64,000 nucleotides of DNA from Semisulcospira habei. Taxonomy: Eukaryota; Mollusca; Gastropoda; Semisulcospiridae. The DNA is taken from NCBI GenBank assembly GCA_036245525.1, contig BTPG01000006.1:90968229-91032228 (forward strand). The letters run 5' to 3'. The number at the start of each line of letters is the position of its first letter. The stretch's first letter is position 1. Both the position numbers and the translations under genes were made by a program. The notes beneath the pieces are model-generated. The model had not been told where the DNA came from, made no database searches, and saw only the letters and a program-made list of their open reading frames with translations. Below are positions 1-9,132 of the stretch, in pieces.

Positions 1-514
1 AACCTCGCCTTGTTGGGGGACCTCACGGTGGCACAGCACTCCCTCCCGGCGCTGCAGGCGCCGTAGGTACGCACCTAGCTCGTTACCTGGGAATTAGCAA
101 TGGGAGGACGGTCTTGGTCTCCGGTAGTACCGGGGCGGCACCCTCCTCCTATTCGTGATTCTCCCATTTGTCATGTCATCGGTAATGTTTTTGATGAAAT
201 AAATGCATTTTTCTTTAAAAGGTATTTTTTCGAAAAATACTTACCGATGACATGACACGGAGGACCCTCCCACCTGCCCCGCTTGCCGCTGGTGAGCCTA
301 GTATCTGACTGGCGAGTCAGGTGACTCGGAACCGGATAGGCAGGTCCGGGAGACAACTCTTGGCCCCTCTGGAGGGTTCCCCGAGTGCCTCCCGGGTTGT
401 GTGTGCACACAACGGGTTCGTAGGCTAGAATTTGAGCACGTAGTAGACACTCCCATTTGTCATGTCATCGGTAAGTATTTTTCGAAAAAATACCTTTTAA
501 AGAAAAATGCATTT
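1..514 (+). mobile_element. DIRS element A, right end only
   Basis: The window opens inside the last codons of a tyrosine recombinase (1-66), nearly identical to the end of the recombinase of element B at 8122-8187. It is followed by an internal complementary region (about 170-256) and a right terminal repeat (257-514) homologous to those of elements B and D. The outer end reads GTCATGTCATCGGTAAG followed by an A/T-rich run. The 5' part lies outside the window. The flank after 514 is the 3' tail of repeat R1, so A appears to have inserted in the T-run of an R1 copy. It lies in an upstream YIPF3 intron by inference. Confidence 0.85.
170..256. repeat. Internal complementary region of DIRS A
   Basis: Two halves face each other: TCATGTCATCGGTAATG at the left and CATTACCGATGACATGAC-type sequence at the right. 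As in elements B-D, the right half is the reverse complement of the element's own right outer end (431-514). In DIRS-type elements this region is thought to template the full-length circular intermediate. Confidence 0.8.
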
Positions 515-633
515 TTTTTTTCACAAGCAGTGCAGGCACGTCCTGAGAAAGCCTTGTTGCTGTCGGGACGTTAAGCAATGTACAATCAATCAACAATCAT
601 GTTTGTTGTTGTTGTTGTTTTTTTTTTTTTTTT

Positions 634-664
<31 letters not shown>

Positions 665-672
665 GGGGCTAA
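515..672 (+). repeat. R1 repeat tail with T and G homopolymers
   Basis: Positions 521-590 match the 3' end of repeat R1 (CACAAGCAGTGCAGGCACGT ... AAGCAATGTACAATCAATC) seen also at 22470-22530, 35600-35660 and 56130-56204. The tail runs into TTG repeats, a long T-run and a long G-run (about 618-668), which may be expansion or an assembly artefact. Confidence 0.7.
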
Positions 673-707
673 CTTGTAAGCTTTCATCAGAAACAGACTG
701 CTTTCAC

Positions 708-810
708 TTAACCCATTTAGCCCTGAGTCCCTACAACAGGAGATTGATTGACCATGATGAAATTCAAGGGTACTTCCAGATTAGCTTGGCGCCTATCTGG
801 ACAAGCTTTT
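708..810 (+). mobile_element. MITE-1 copy, left half
   Basis: Begins TTAACCCATTTAGCCC and continues through the GGAGAT-GATTGACCATGAT block to the GCTTGGCGCC hairpin tip, then stops. It lies just upstream of the polypyrimidine tract and acceptor of the YIPF3 exon at 843. Confidence 0.7.
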
Positions 811-812
811 AA

Positions 813-986
<174 letters not shown>

Positions 987-1096
987 TGATGTAGGGCAGG
1001 TAGTTTTTTTTTAGTGTGCCATCATTGTCTTTTCAGAGGTATGTATGTATCTTCTTAAATCGCTTGTCAGGGCGTGCATCGGTCTCTTAAATATTT

Positions 1097-1310
1097 TTAA
1101 CCCTTTTAGCCCCACGGTCGCATTTCTCAAATTTTGGAGGTGTTGCCTAATGACTATGTACCAGTTGCAGGAGATGGATTGACCATGATAATTCAAGGGT
1201 AGTGCCAGATTAGCTTGGCACCTTCAGGTGCCAAGCTAATCTGGCAATACCCTTGAATTATCATGGTCAATCTATCTCCTGCTTTAGGGACTCTGGGCTA
1301 AATGGGTTAA
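1097..1310 (+). mobile_element. MITE-1 copy, full length
   Basis: About 214 bp, bounded by TTAA at both ends with CCCTTTTAGCCCC-type and GGGCTAAATGGG-type termini. The centre is a long hairpin: GATAATTCAAGGGTAGTGCC against its complement, with the tip at about 1225. TTAA target and CCC ends are those of piggyBac-type elements. No coding capacity. Confidence 0.85.
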
Positions 1311-1523
1311 CCCCTTCCCTGCGACTGTGTGTACATATGTTGCTTCCGAAATCTTTGTTCATTCAACGACCAATAGCCACAACCATTCAAGTGACATAGA
1401 TTCAAATTGGTTTCAGCAAGATGCATAGATCCTCATGAGCCCCCATGACTGCTAGAGGATTTTTAAGGATCTATGTCTCTTGTAGTTGGATCATAACTTT
1501 TTCTTGGCAGTAAAGGGGCTTAA
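1307..1523 (+). mobile_element. MITE-2 copy
   Basis: Starts at the TTAA that ends the preceding MITE-1 and finishes AAAGGGGCTTAA. It contains a weak internal hairpin around GGATCCTCATGAGCCCCCA / AGGATCTATGTCTCTTG. Related copies lie at about 16775-16965 and 20340-20485. A second TTAA family, distinct from MITE-1. Confidence 0.65.
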
Positions 1524-1547
1524 ATGCCCAAAGAAACAACACAGAGA

Positions 1548-2045
1548 TTCAGTTAAATTTGGCTGAAAAAGGTGACTGCCAGGCTTGTAAAATGCAGAAA
1601 ACATCCCAAGAAGGAAAGAAACATGCTTAGAAAAGACAGTGGCAACAGTTTATGACCATTAACCCATTTAACCCCGAGTCCCTACAGCAGGAGATGGATT
1701 GACCATAATAATTCAAGGGTAGTGCAAGATTAGCATGGCACCTACAGGCGCCAAGCTAATATGGCACTACCCTTGAATTATCATGGTCAATCCATCTCCT
1801 GTAACTGGGACATAGTTGTTTGAGAAATGGGACCTTGGGGCTTAAATGGTTACAGAGTTTGAACCCTTTTTCAAACTAGTCGTCTTCGGGGTTCCCATCA
1901 CGAAAAGACAAGATGCAAATTGTGTACTTGTTTGTATGTCTATTTAAAAAAAAAGTAATTTGAAATAAAATATTGAAGTATTTTAAAATATTAATAAATT
2001 GTGTTGTCACTGCCTTTTCTAAGTGTGTTTCTCTCTTTTTTAGGA
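1548..2045. repeat. Paired Penelope-type terminal sequences facing each other
   Basis: Positions 1565-1640 (AAAGGTGACTGCC ... AAGAAACATGCTTAGAAAAG) match the outer end of the left Penelope arm at 51000-51070. Positions 1985-2045 (AATAAATTGTGTTGTCACTG ... TCTTTTCTAAG type) are the same sequence inverted. Between them is a MITE-1 copy (1659-1853) and A/T-rich DNA. No coding sequence is left. Probably the remains of a short Penelope-related insertion; inference. Confidence 0.55.
1659..1853 (+). mobile_element. MITE-1 copy, degenerate right end
   Basis: Left end TTAACCCATTTAACCCCGAG, central hairpin about 1715-1770, right end GGGGCTTAAATGGTTAC, where the terminal TTAA has decayed. It sits inside the Penelope-type terminal pair. 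Confidence 0.75.
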
Positions 2046-2139
2046 TGTTCTCTCAAAGAGTCAATGGTCGATATTTTATGATGAAATAGTGAAAGGGTCA
2101 TAAATGGATAGTGACTATAAGTCTGTATGTGTGTTTAGA

Positions 2140-2387
2140 GTAATTTGGAGCCATTTTTTGGCTCACGTGTGAAGCAAAAGTGAGTATGTTCTGGGCCAGT
2201 GGTTGTCCGTCCATTGTTGGTCATCCTTGGTAAACTTTAACGTGGGCATTTTCTTGGAGACTATTCAAGCCACAGTCTTCAAACTTGGCCCAAAGATACT
2301 TTGTGGCAAGACCTTTCTAAACACACCAGTTTGAGTGACCTCAGGTAATAGGTAAAAAATAGCTATGTTTTGCCATAATATATTTTT
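2140..2387 (+). repeat. R2 dispersed repeat, left flank of DIRS B
   Basis: Contains GGCTCACGTGTGAAGCAAAA and AAACTTGGCCCAAAGATACT, also present at 29115-29230 and 30725-30850. It breaks at 2387 where DIRS B starts and its continuation (CTCAAATACTATT) is found at 8643, so it is the left part of the B target site. Unclassified, non-coding. Confidence 0.65.
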
Positions 2388-2570
2388 GTTTCTTCAAAAA
2401 CATTACCGATGACATGACTACCAGGAGTGTCCACTCCTTGCTCAATTCTAGCCTAAGAACCCGTTGTGTAAACACAACCCGGGAGGCACTCGGGGAACCC
2501 CCAGAGGGACCGAGAGTTGTCTCCCGCTCCTACCCACCAGCCCTATTCACCTGTGAACTCCAGTCACGCT
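2388..2570. repeat. Left inverted terminal repeat of DIRS B
   Basis: Reads as the reverse complement of 8430-8640: CATTACCGATGACATGACTA, then CAGGAGTGTCCACTCC, CTAAGAACCCGTTGTG and GAACTCCAGTCACG are all found inverted at the right end. The outermost bases differ from the right end, as expected for DIRS repeats, and the difference is captured in the internal complementary region. Confidence 0.9.
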
Positions 2571-2759
2571 TCTTAGGCTCACGTGTTCAGACGTGTTGTC
2601 TCTAGCCTCTGGACTTAGAAGTTTTTTGACCGGTTCGGTCTGCCTTGCTTGCTTCGTCTTCGCCGGCCTGGGATTCTACGCGTGCGACGTTGGTCGACTG
2701 CAGCTTCGGTCTTGTTCAAGGGTTCCCTCTCTGGCTTTGCCGGTCGGGCTGCGGGTGTC

Positions 2760-2797
2760 ATGGAGCTTTCTCCTTCTCGTACCTCTCCGACTGACAG
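2760..2797 (+). CDS. DIRS B gag-like ORF, first coding exon
   Basis: ATG followed by 12 codons and 2 nt (MELSPSRTSPTD), ending at a GTAAGG donor. Element D has a first exon of exactly the same length (23031-23068) with a similar peptide. Joining 2797 to 3241 keeps the frame and leads straight into the zinc-binding motif. The 443-nt intron ends GTGTGTTGCAG. Three elements show the same arrangement, so I regard the exon as real, though no transcript was seen. Confidence 0.75.
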
Positions 2798-3240
2798 GTA
2801 AGGTAGTTAGAGGGCCCTCGGCTGGTTGCCCGTGCGGGGCACAGGCACGAGCAGCTTGCTTTTTGCGTCGCTTCTCCCTCGGTTGGGTTTTTTTTACCTC
2901 TGTTTGGTGGCCTGATTAGCTGAAGAATGTTGGCGCCGGTTTTGGCGGGCTTTTCGCGCCATTACCAGATGCGAGCGGTGAGTCACGTTACTGTATCTCG
3001 GCCATACCTAACGTTTTTCGGCTTTCGGTTTAGACGCCCCTCGTTATGGCGAAGGCTTGGATACTCACCTGTTCCGGCAGGGTTTGTTTTCCCTCCGCCG
3101 TGGTTTTAATTAAATGTTGATGGCAGGTGACCGTACGTTGGTTAATCGGGTGCATAACACCACAGTAGCTTGGGGGCCTAAAGCTTAACGGGGTGATTGG
3201 TGGACGCTCGCCGAGTGCCTTCATGTTTTGTGTGTTGCAG

Positions 3241-5230
3241 TGGCCTACTGATGACATGCACAAAATGCGGAGGCTTCCAGTGGCCGTCGGATAAACATGC
3301 AGTCTGTCTCCCCTGCGCTGGGTGTGCGTCCGACCATACGTGTGACGTCTGTGCTGCATGGCCGGAACTGCGGTGGTCTAATCTCTGGAACTTTTATAGG
3401 AGAGAGCCTTCTACCCTCGCGGGTACCTTGAAGATTTCCGAGACGCCTTCCGCTGTGCCCCCGGCACCGGACGTGCGAGACCAACGGGATCCGACGCAGA
3501 TAACGCCACTGAGTAATCAAGGGACTAGTGCACGGAGTGGGAGTTCGACCGCCTCCGTTCGAGAGCGCGCCCGGACACATTTGGTGGAAAGAACCCGCCT
3601 CTCCCAAGAGCCTGGTTTGGTGGGACGCTCATGGCGTCCCTCCTCCACCGTCGTTCCCCACTCGTCTCTGAGGAAGCCGCCGGGATCCCGCTGGAGGTCC
3701 CCTGGCCGGCCAGTAACCCGCCTCTCCCAAGAGCCTGGTTCAGAGAGACATACTTGCACTCGTCCGGAGCCTCCTGGTTGTGAAGAACGTAGGTACAGGG
3801 GTTCTGCTCGACGTTTCCGCTCTCCTTCGCACGATCGTAGGAGGAACTTCTCGCCTCATCGCTCGTCGCACCGGGACTCCCCTCGCCGCAGACGGTTTTC
3901 ACCTTCTTTGCGTCCCCCCTCTCGGTTGGACTCCCGCTCGTCCCGTCCCTCTTCCCAGCGACCGGCCACTTCCCCCCCTCCTCGTACTCACCGCTCCGTT
4001 CCCTCTCGTCGCAGCCGTTCTCCTCGTCGGGATCCGCCTTCGGCTCGCAGGAGGTCCTCACCGCATCGTTCAGACTACCGCTCTCCACTGCGGAGGGAGT
4101 CTTCGTCCGCTGCGGATCTCCGACGGGATTCCCGGCCTCGGAGCCCTCGTCGCCCTCTTCGGTCGCCGGTTTCCGGACAGCGGGACTTCGACACCCTCAG
4201 TTTGGCACCGGAGGATGCTTCGGACTGGTTACTTGGAGGTCTTAGCCGTTCTTCAGCTTCTCCCTCTTCGGCCTCCAGTGTGTCAGCTTCCGTCAGACAG
4301 GTTTCTTCTTCCCGGATGGACACGCGGCTGGCGCTGGACGGAGCAGCCAAGCTCATCGCCGCCGCCTTACCGGAGGATGTTTGTCCAGCTTCACCTCCTG
4401 TGAAGAGGAAGATTTCCGCCTTCGTGGACGCGGATAGGACGGTTAAGAGGTTCAAGTCCCTCCCACAGCCAGCTAGTTTTTTGGATCTGCGGGACGCCTT
4501 CTCGTCTCACCTGCTTGCGGAGACTCGGAACTTGGACTTCTTCGCGGACGGGAGATGGCCTTCCGCTCTGGACATCGCATTTCAGCAGGACTGGTACGCC
4601 GGCCATTCGCAGTCGTTCCTCTGCCCGCTTCCTCCAGTGGATCCCGCCGCTCTGTTGCAAGCCGGAGGGGCTTCTATGTTGAAACGGTCCTTTCCACGGG
4701 GACTGGATAAGACGGCGTCGCTGGTCCGGAACACGCTCGCCTGCTCCGGTTTCTTGGACTTGCTGACTCAGGCTTTCATCCGACGTCTCGAGGAAGCTTG
4801 GCAACCTGCTTTGTCTCCCCTCCTGGGAGACCTACTACTCATGGCGGAGGCTGGGAACCGCGCTGCTTATCACTCATCGGTCAACGCGATGGCGGCTGCG
4901 GCTAACTGCGACCTCATGCGACGAGACGCCATCCTACAAGCTTGCAGTGGTATGCCGGTCGACCTGAGTACTCAGCTACGTCGGGCCCCTCAGGGAGGGT
5001 CTCTGCTCTTCGGGGATACTTGGCAGACGGTGAAGGACTCCAACTCCGACCGTTGGCCTCGCAAGACTGTCAAGCAGCGCTTTCCTCCCGCCCGCACGGC
5101 CCGGGGGCGCTCCTTGCGGGCCCGGAAACGTGTCACCGCGGACCCGTCTGCCCCACCACGAGCTGCGCCGCGCCGTCGCCCACCCTTCCGTCGCCCTGGC
5201 CCAGCTAGCGCCCCTGCCCCCGCCTGGCCC
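3241..5230 (+). CDS. DIRS B gag-like protein, main exon
   Basis: Opens with a cysteine-rich segment (CTKCGGF, then CLPCAGC and CDVCAAW), probably zinc-binding. Next is a long Arg/Ser-rich tract (about 3780-4190) with many RSP, SRR and RDS dipeptides, resembling RS domains, then a folded-looking core with KRFKSLPQ, QDWYAGHSQSF and LDKTASLVRNTLACSGF. The core is conserved in element C, supporting real selection on the protein. Two TRLSQEPG repeats occur near 3600 and 3720. An in-frame ATG lies at 3251 but the spliced start at 2760 is likelier. The frame stays open beyond 5230, where the pol frame has already begun, so the exact end is uncertain. Confidence 0.85.
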
Positions 5231-7276
5231 CGTCCCGCCAGTCGGCGGGAGGCTAGCACGATTCAGCGAGGAGTGGCGCTCGCTGTTTCGAGACGAGCCC
5301 TGGGTTTTGGACGTAGTCACCAGAGGATTACGGATCTCGTTCCGCTCTCCTCCGCCCTTGCGCTCCATTCCTCTTTGGACAGAGGTTCCGTCCGACGCCC
5401 TCAAGGCCGCCGCTCTGCGAGGAGAAGTTGCGGCTCTCCTTTCAAAGGAGGCCACAGAGATAGTGCAGCGTCCGGACTCGCCCACCTTTTACAGCTGACT
5501 GTTTGTGGTCCCCAAACCCGGCGGCAAGTGGCGGCCAGTCATAGATCTGTCGGCGCTGAACGCCTTCATCGCGGCCCCTTCCTTTCGGATGGAGACGACC
5601 AGGGCTCTTCGTGCGGCGGTGCAACCCATGGACTACGCGGTCAGTTAGATCTGTCCGACGCCTACCTACATGTCCCCATGCACGCTTCTGCCAGGAAGTA
5701 CCTGCGCTTCGCGTTCGAAGGAGTGATTTACGAGTTTCGCGCCCTGCCGTTCGGTCTCAACCTCAGCCCCTGGGCCTTCACCCGCATCATGGATGCTGTA
5801 GTGGCCAAGGCGAGGCAGTCGTCGTCAAGTCCGACCTCGAATTATCTCGACGACCTTCTTTTGAGAAATCAGGAGGAGACCGCGCTGGCGGCGGACAGGG
5901 ACGCTCTTTTACAGCTGCTTTACCGGTTGGGTTTCCTGGTCAACACCGGAAAGTCGGACTTCACGCCGGCGCGCCACTTCATCCATTTAGGCATGAAGTT
6001 TGTCACGGACCGCAACAGGGTACTTTTGCCAGAGAAACGGATTGTGAAGTTGTCCGCTCTCGCCGCGTTGGTAGATCAGCAACAGGCAGCCCCCGCCAGG
6101 GTCTGGCTTCAGCTTCTGGGCCTGATCAACGCAGCGGCGGATCTTATCCCCCTCGGGTGTCTCTACTCCCGACCGCTACAACTTCATCTCCTACTGCTCT
6201 GGCGTCCCTCCTCGGGCGACTTGACCACGATCGTCCCCGTGTCCCCGTTGGTACACCCCCACCTTTTACGGTGGACCGACAGAGCCTGGTTGGCTCTAGG
6301 AGTCCCCATTTCCTCTCCATCCCCGCACCTCTCCCTGTGTGTCGACGCGAGTCGGGCTGGTTGGGGAGCCCACCTGCTTCCTCAGTTCACCACGACGTCC
6401 GGCCTCTGGCCTCCGGAGTTCGCGGACAAACACAGCAACTGGTTGGAACTGCAAGCGGTGTGGCAGGCCATCATCGTTTGGGAAGAGCAACTCAGACACC
6501 AGCATCTTCTCGTCCTTTCGGACAACTCGACAGTGGTAGCGTATATACAGAAGCAGGGAGGAACTCATTCACCCGATCTATGCATGCTACTCTTCCGATT
6601 GATGCGATGGTGCGAGGACCGCGATCTGACTCTCAGCGCTCGCCATATTCCCGGTCGCCTGAACGTTTTAGCGGACTCCCTTTCTCGCCGAGGACAGCTC
6701 ATTCACACGGAATGGACTCTACGCCAGGACATTTTCCGGATGATTTGCTCTCACTGGGAGACCCCGATGGTGGACCTGTTCGCCACGAGGTGGAATCACC
6801 AGCTTCCCCTCTTCGTTTCCCCAGTACCGGATCCCCTGGCTTGGGCGGTCGACGCCTTATCCATTCCCTGGGACGGACTCATAGCGTACGCCTTTCCCCC
6901 GACAGTCCTTGTCCCCAAAGTCCTCCTAAAGCTGCGAGGAACCAATGCGATCCTGCTCCTGGTCGCCCCGTTCGCTTGGACTCGTTCCTGGTCCACCGAC
7001 CTGATCAGCCTCGCCACTCACCCTCCTCTACTGCTCCCCACGCCCCGCACTATGCTCAAGCAGCCACGCCAGGCGCTGTTCCACCCCTGTCCGGAACGCT
7101 TACTGCTACACGCCTGGAGGTTGTGCGGCAAGCCCTCTCAACTAGAGGTTTCTCGGGTGCTGCAGTGGAAGCGATCGCTACAGCTCGCAAGCCCTCGACT
7201 AGACGTATCTATGAGGGGAAATGGAGGGTACTCTGTACCTGGTGCAGTGACCGTCGTCTCTCCCCCACCGAACTGA
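5180..7276 (+). pseudogene. DIRS B reverse transcriptase/RNase H/methyltransferase-like ORF
   Basis: Reading starts in the third frame (PVGGRLARFSEEW; VVPKPGGKWRPVIDLSALN), meets TGA at 5496-5498, then a 1-nt loss at about 5646 moves it to the second frame (LDLSDAYLHVP, ALPFGLNLSPWAF, catalytic YLDD at 5843-5854). RNase H follows with acidic positions in LCVDASRAGWG (about 6337), NWLELQAV (6439), LVLSDNST (6511) and LADSLSR (6667). The last part (about 6760-7010; VDLFATRWN, DALSIPWDG, YAFPP, LLLVAPFAW) is the methyltransferase-like domain typical of DIRS. In element C the TGA position is CGG (Arg), so the stop came from a CGA-to-TGA change. Otherwise open to 7276. Confidence 0.9.
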
Positions 7277-8187
7277 CAAACCCCCAACTTGCGGACTTCT
7301 TCCTCTGGCTCTTCGGAGACCAAGGACTGGCCCCTATTACCATTCGGGGATATCTCTCGATGATTGCCGACACCTACCGGCATCTCGGCCGCGCGGACCC
7401 CGGCGCGTGTAAGGACCTGGCAGATCTTATGTCACACTTCGGACTACAAAGGCCTGCCTCTCGCTCTCTTCTTCCCCGCTGGGATTTACCATGGGTTCTT
7501 ACCTGGCTAAACTCACCACGTTTCGAACCACTACCGTTGGCCAGGCTTGCGGATGTGACGCGGAAGACCTGCTTCCTGCTGGCGCTTGCCACCGCGGCAC
7601 GAGTAAGTGAGATACACGCTCTATCAGTCCGGCCTACATGCCTGCAATTTCGAGCTGACCACTCGGTCCAACTGGTGACCGACCCTGCCTTCATTGCCAA
7701 GACTAGGTCTCCACTGACGGTGCCACAGGTTATCACCTTACGACCGTTACGCGGGAAAGACTTCCCCAGTGAGACCAGGCAACAAGATCCTGTACGAGCC
7801 CTCAGAGTGTACTTGCGACGAACCAGAGCCGTCCGGAGGGGACGCTCACGCCTCTTCCTTCCTTTAAAAACAGGAAGAAACGACATTACGGCACAGACAG
7901 TCTCTTCCTGGCTTCGCTGGGCGATTCGCTCAGCATATGTCGATCTCTCCCCTCAGGGAGCGAAGAGCCTAAAGATTCGGGCGCACGAAGTACGGGCCAT
8001 GGCCACGAGCGTAGCCTTCGACAGGAACTGCGCTGTCAAGGACATCGTGGCTGCGGTGGGCTGGCGATCAGAATCTACTTTCGCCCGCTTCTATCTACGG
8101 GATCTGGCAGGGCAGCGAGACAACCTCGCCTTGGTGGGGGACGTCACGGCGGCACAACACTCCCTCCCGGCACCACAGGCGCCGTAG
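7042..8187 (+). CDS. DIRS B tyrosine recombinase
   Basis: A third ORF in yet another frame overlapping the end of the RT ORF by about 230 nt. The N-terminal core-binding-like part contains STRRIYEGKWRVLCTWC. The catalytic part shows box A ARVSEI (Arg codon 7600-7602), box B HEVRAMA (His 7984, Arg 7993) and the nucleophile in ARFYLRDL (Tyr codon 8092-8094). All four classical residues (R, H, R, Y) are present and the frame is intact to TAG 8185-8187, so this gene may still encode an active enzyme. It would integrate circular element DNA. The true start is uncertain because the frame is open from 5611; the given start is approximate. Confidence 0.9.
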   Translation, partial: APHYAQAATPGAVPPLSGTLTATRLEVVRQALSTRGFSGAAVEAIATARKPSTRRIYEGKWRVLCTWCSDRRLSPTELTNPQLADFFLWLFGDQGLAPITIRGYLSMIADTYRHLGRADPGACKDLADLMSHFGLQRPASRSLLPRWDLPWVLTWLNSPRFEPLPLARLADVTRKTCFLLALATAARVSEIHALSVRPTCLQFRADHSVQLVTDPAFIAKTRSPLTVPQVITLRPLRGKDFPSETRQQDPVRALRVYLRRTRAVRRGRSRLFLPLKTGRNDITAQTVSSWLRWAIRSAYVDLSPQGAKSLKIRAHEVRAMATSVAFDRNCAVKDIVAAVGWRSESTFARFYLRDLAGQRDNLALVGDVTAAQHSLPAPQAP

Positions 8188-8297
8188 GTATGCACCTATT
8201 AGGGAGTGCAGAGTGTCGGAAGAGAGGAGGGGGCCATGAGCCTAGAGAAAACCATCTGGGGGTGCGGCACCCTCCTCCTGTTTGGCATTCTCCTGGT

Positions 8298-8386
8298 AGT
8301 CATGTCATCGGTAATGTTTTTGAAGAAACAAATTCATTTTTCTTTAAAAGGTATTTTTTCGAAAAATACTTACCGATGACATGACT
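8298..8386. repeat. Internal complementary region of DIRS B
   Basis: The left half (AGTCATGTCATCGGTAATG ... GAAGAAAC) is the reverse complement of the element's left outer end at 2388-2420. The right half (GGTATTTTTTCGAAAAATAC ... ATGACT) is the reverse complement of the right outer end at 8583-8640. The two halves meet at AAATTCATTTTT. This is the diagnostic DIRS feature. Confidence 0.93.
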
Positions 8387-8429
8387 CGAAGGACCCTCCC
8401 ACCTGCCCCGCTTGCCGCTGGTGAGCCTA

Positions 8430-8640
8430 ATTTCGTGACTGGAGTTCACAGGTGAATAGGGCTGGTGGGTAGGAGCGGGAGACAACTCTCGGTCCCTCTG
8501 GGGGTTCCCCGAGTGCCTCCCGGGTTGTGTTTACACAACGGGTTCTTAGGCTAGAATTGAGCAAGGAGTGGACACTCCTGGTAGTCATGTCATCGGTAAG
8601 TATTTTTCGAAAAAATACCTTTTAAAGAAAAATGAATTTT
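8430..8640. repeat. Right inverted terminal repeat of DIRS B
   Basis: Inverted match to 2388-2570, including the central inverted AACCCGTTGTGTAAACACAA-type block. Ends GAAAAATGAATTTTT against the R2 repeat. Confidence 0.9.
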
Positions 8641-9130
8641 TCTCAAATACTATTGACAACTTCAGACCCAAACTTGTTACAAAGATACCTGATGGGAAGA
8701 TCTATCTATGCATACTAATTTGGTTGATCCCTCAAAAAGGTCAAGGGTCACAAGAGCTGAGGAAATAGGTAAAAGAAAAATAGCCATATTTTGACAAAAG
8801 ATGTTTTTTCTCAAATACTATTTACAACTTCAACCCCAGACTTGCTACAGAGATACCTGATGGTAAGACCTATCTATGCATAATAATTTGGATGATCCCT
8901 CGGAAAGGTCAAGGGTCACGAGCTCAGGAAATAGGTAAAAAAATAGCCATATTTTGACAAAAGATGTTTTTTTTTCTTTCTCAAATACTATTCACAACCT
9001 CAAACTCAAACTTGCTACAGAGATACTTGATGGTAAGACCATCTATGCATACTAATTTGGATGAGCCCTTGGATAGATCAAGGGTCTCAAGAGGTCGGCA
9101 AATGTGTGTAAAATGACAATTTTTTTTATA
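8641..9130 (+). repeat. R2 tandem units, about 170 bp each
   Basis: Three successive units start CTCAAATACTATT at about 8642, 8812 and 8983, each followed by CAAACTTGCTACA-type and GATACCTGATGG-type blocks and a GGTCAAGGGTCA block. Spacing is about 170 bp. Further diverged units lie at 9310-9670, 29330-29540 and 30950-31150. Unclassified; no coding sequence seen. Confidence 0.75.
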
Positions 9131-9132
9131 AG

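Larger units (their letters stand above)
2388..8640 (+). mobile_element. DIRS-type tyrosine-recombinase retrotransposon B
   Basis: A 6.25-kb element with inverted terminal repeats (about 2388-2570 and 8430-8640), a gag-like gene with a short first exon, RT/RNase H/methyltransferase-like ORF, overlapping tyrosine recombinase, and an internal complementary region at 8298-8386. This is the layout of DIRS1-like elements, which integrate circular DNA by a recombinase and make no target duplication. The flanks agree: left and right sides join as one R2 repeat unit without duplication. Damage is limited to one nonsense codon (5496) and one 1-nt deletion (about 5646). It sits in sense orientation in a YIPF3 intron. 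Confidence 0.93.

Noticed and set aside
507..812. 101-codon ORF with Phe and Gly runs
   Set aside because: Translation of T and G homopolymers next to an R1 tail and a MITE.
3030..4804. Several minus-strand ORFs of 80-190 codons opposite the DIRS B gag
   Set aside because: They are mirror frames of a GC-rich, RS-coding region and have no recognisable motif; the plus-strand frame is conserved in element C.
8640..9130. CRISPR-like or satellite array from the 170-bp R2 units
   Set aside because: The units are diverged, found dispersed across the window with shared flanks, and this is an animal genome; a dispersed repeat explains them better.
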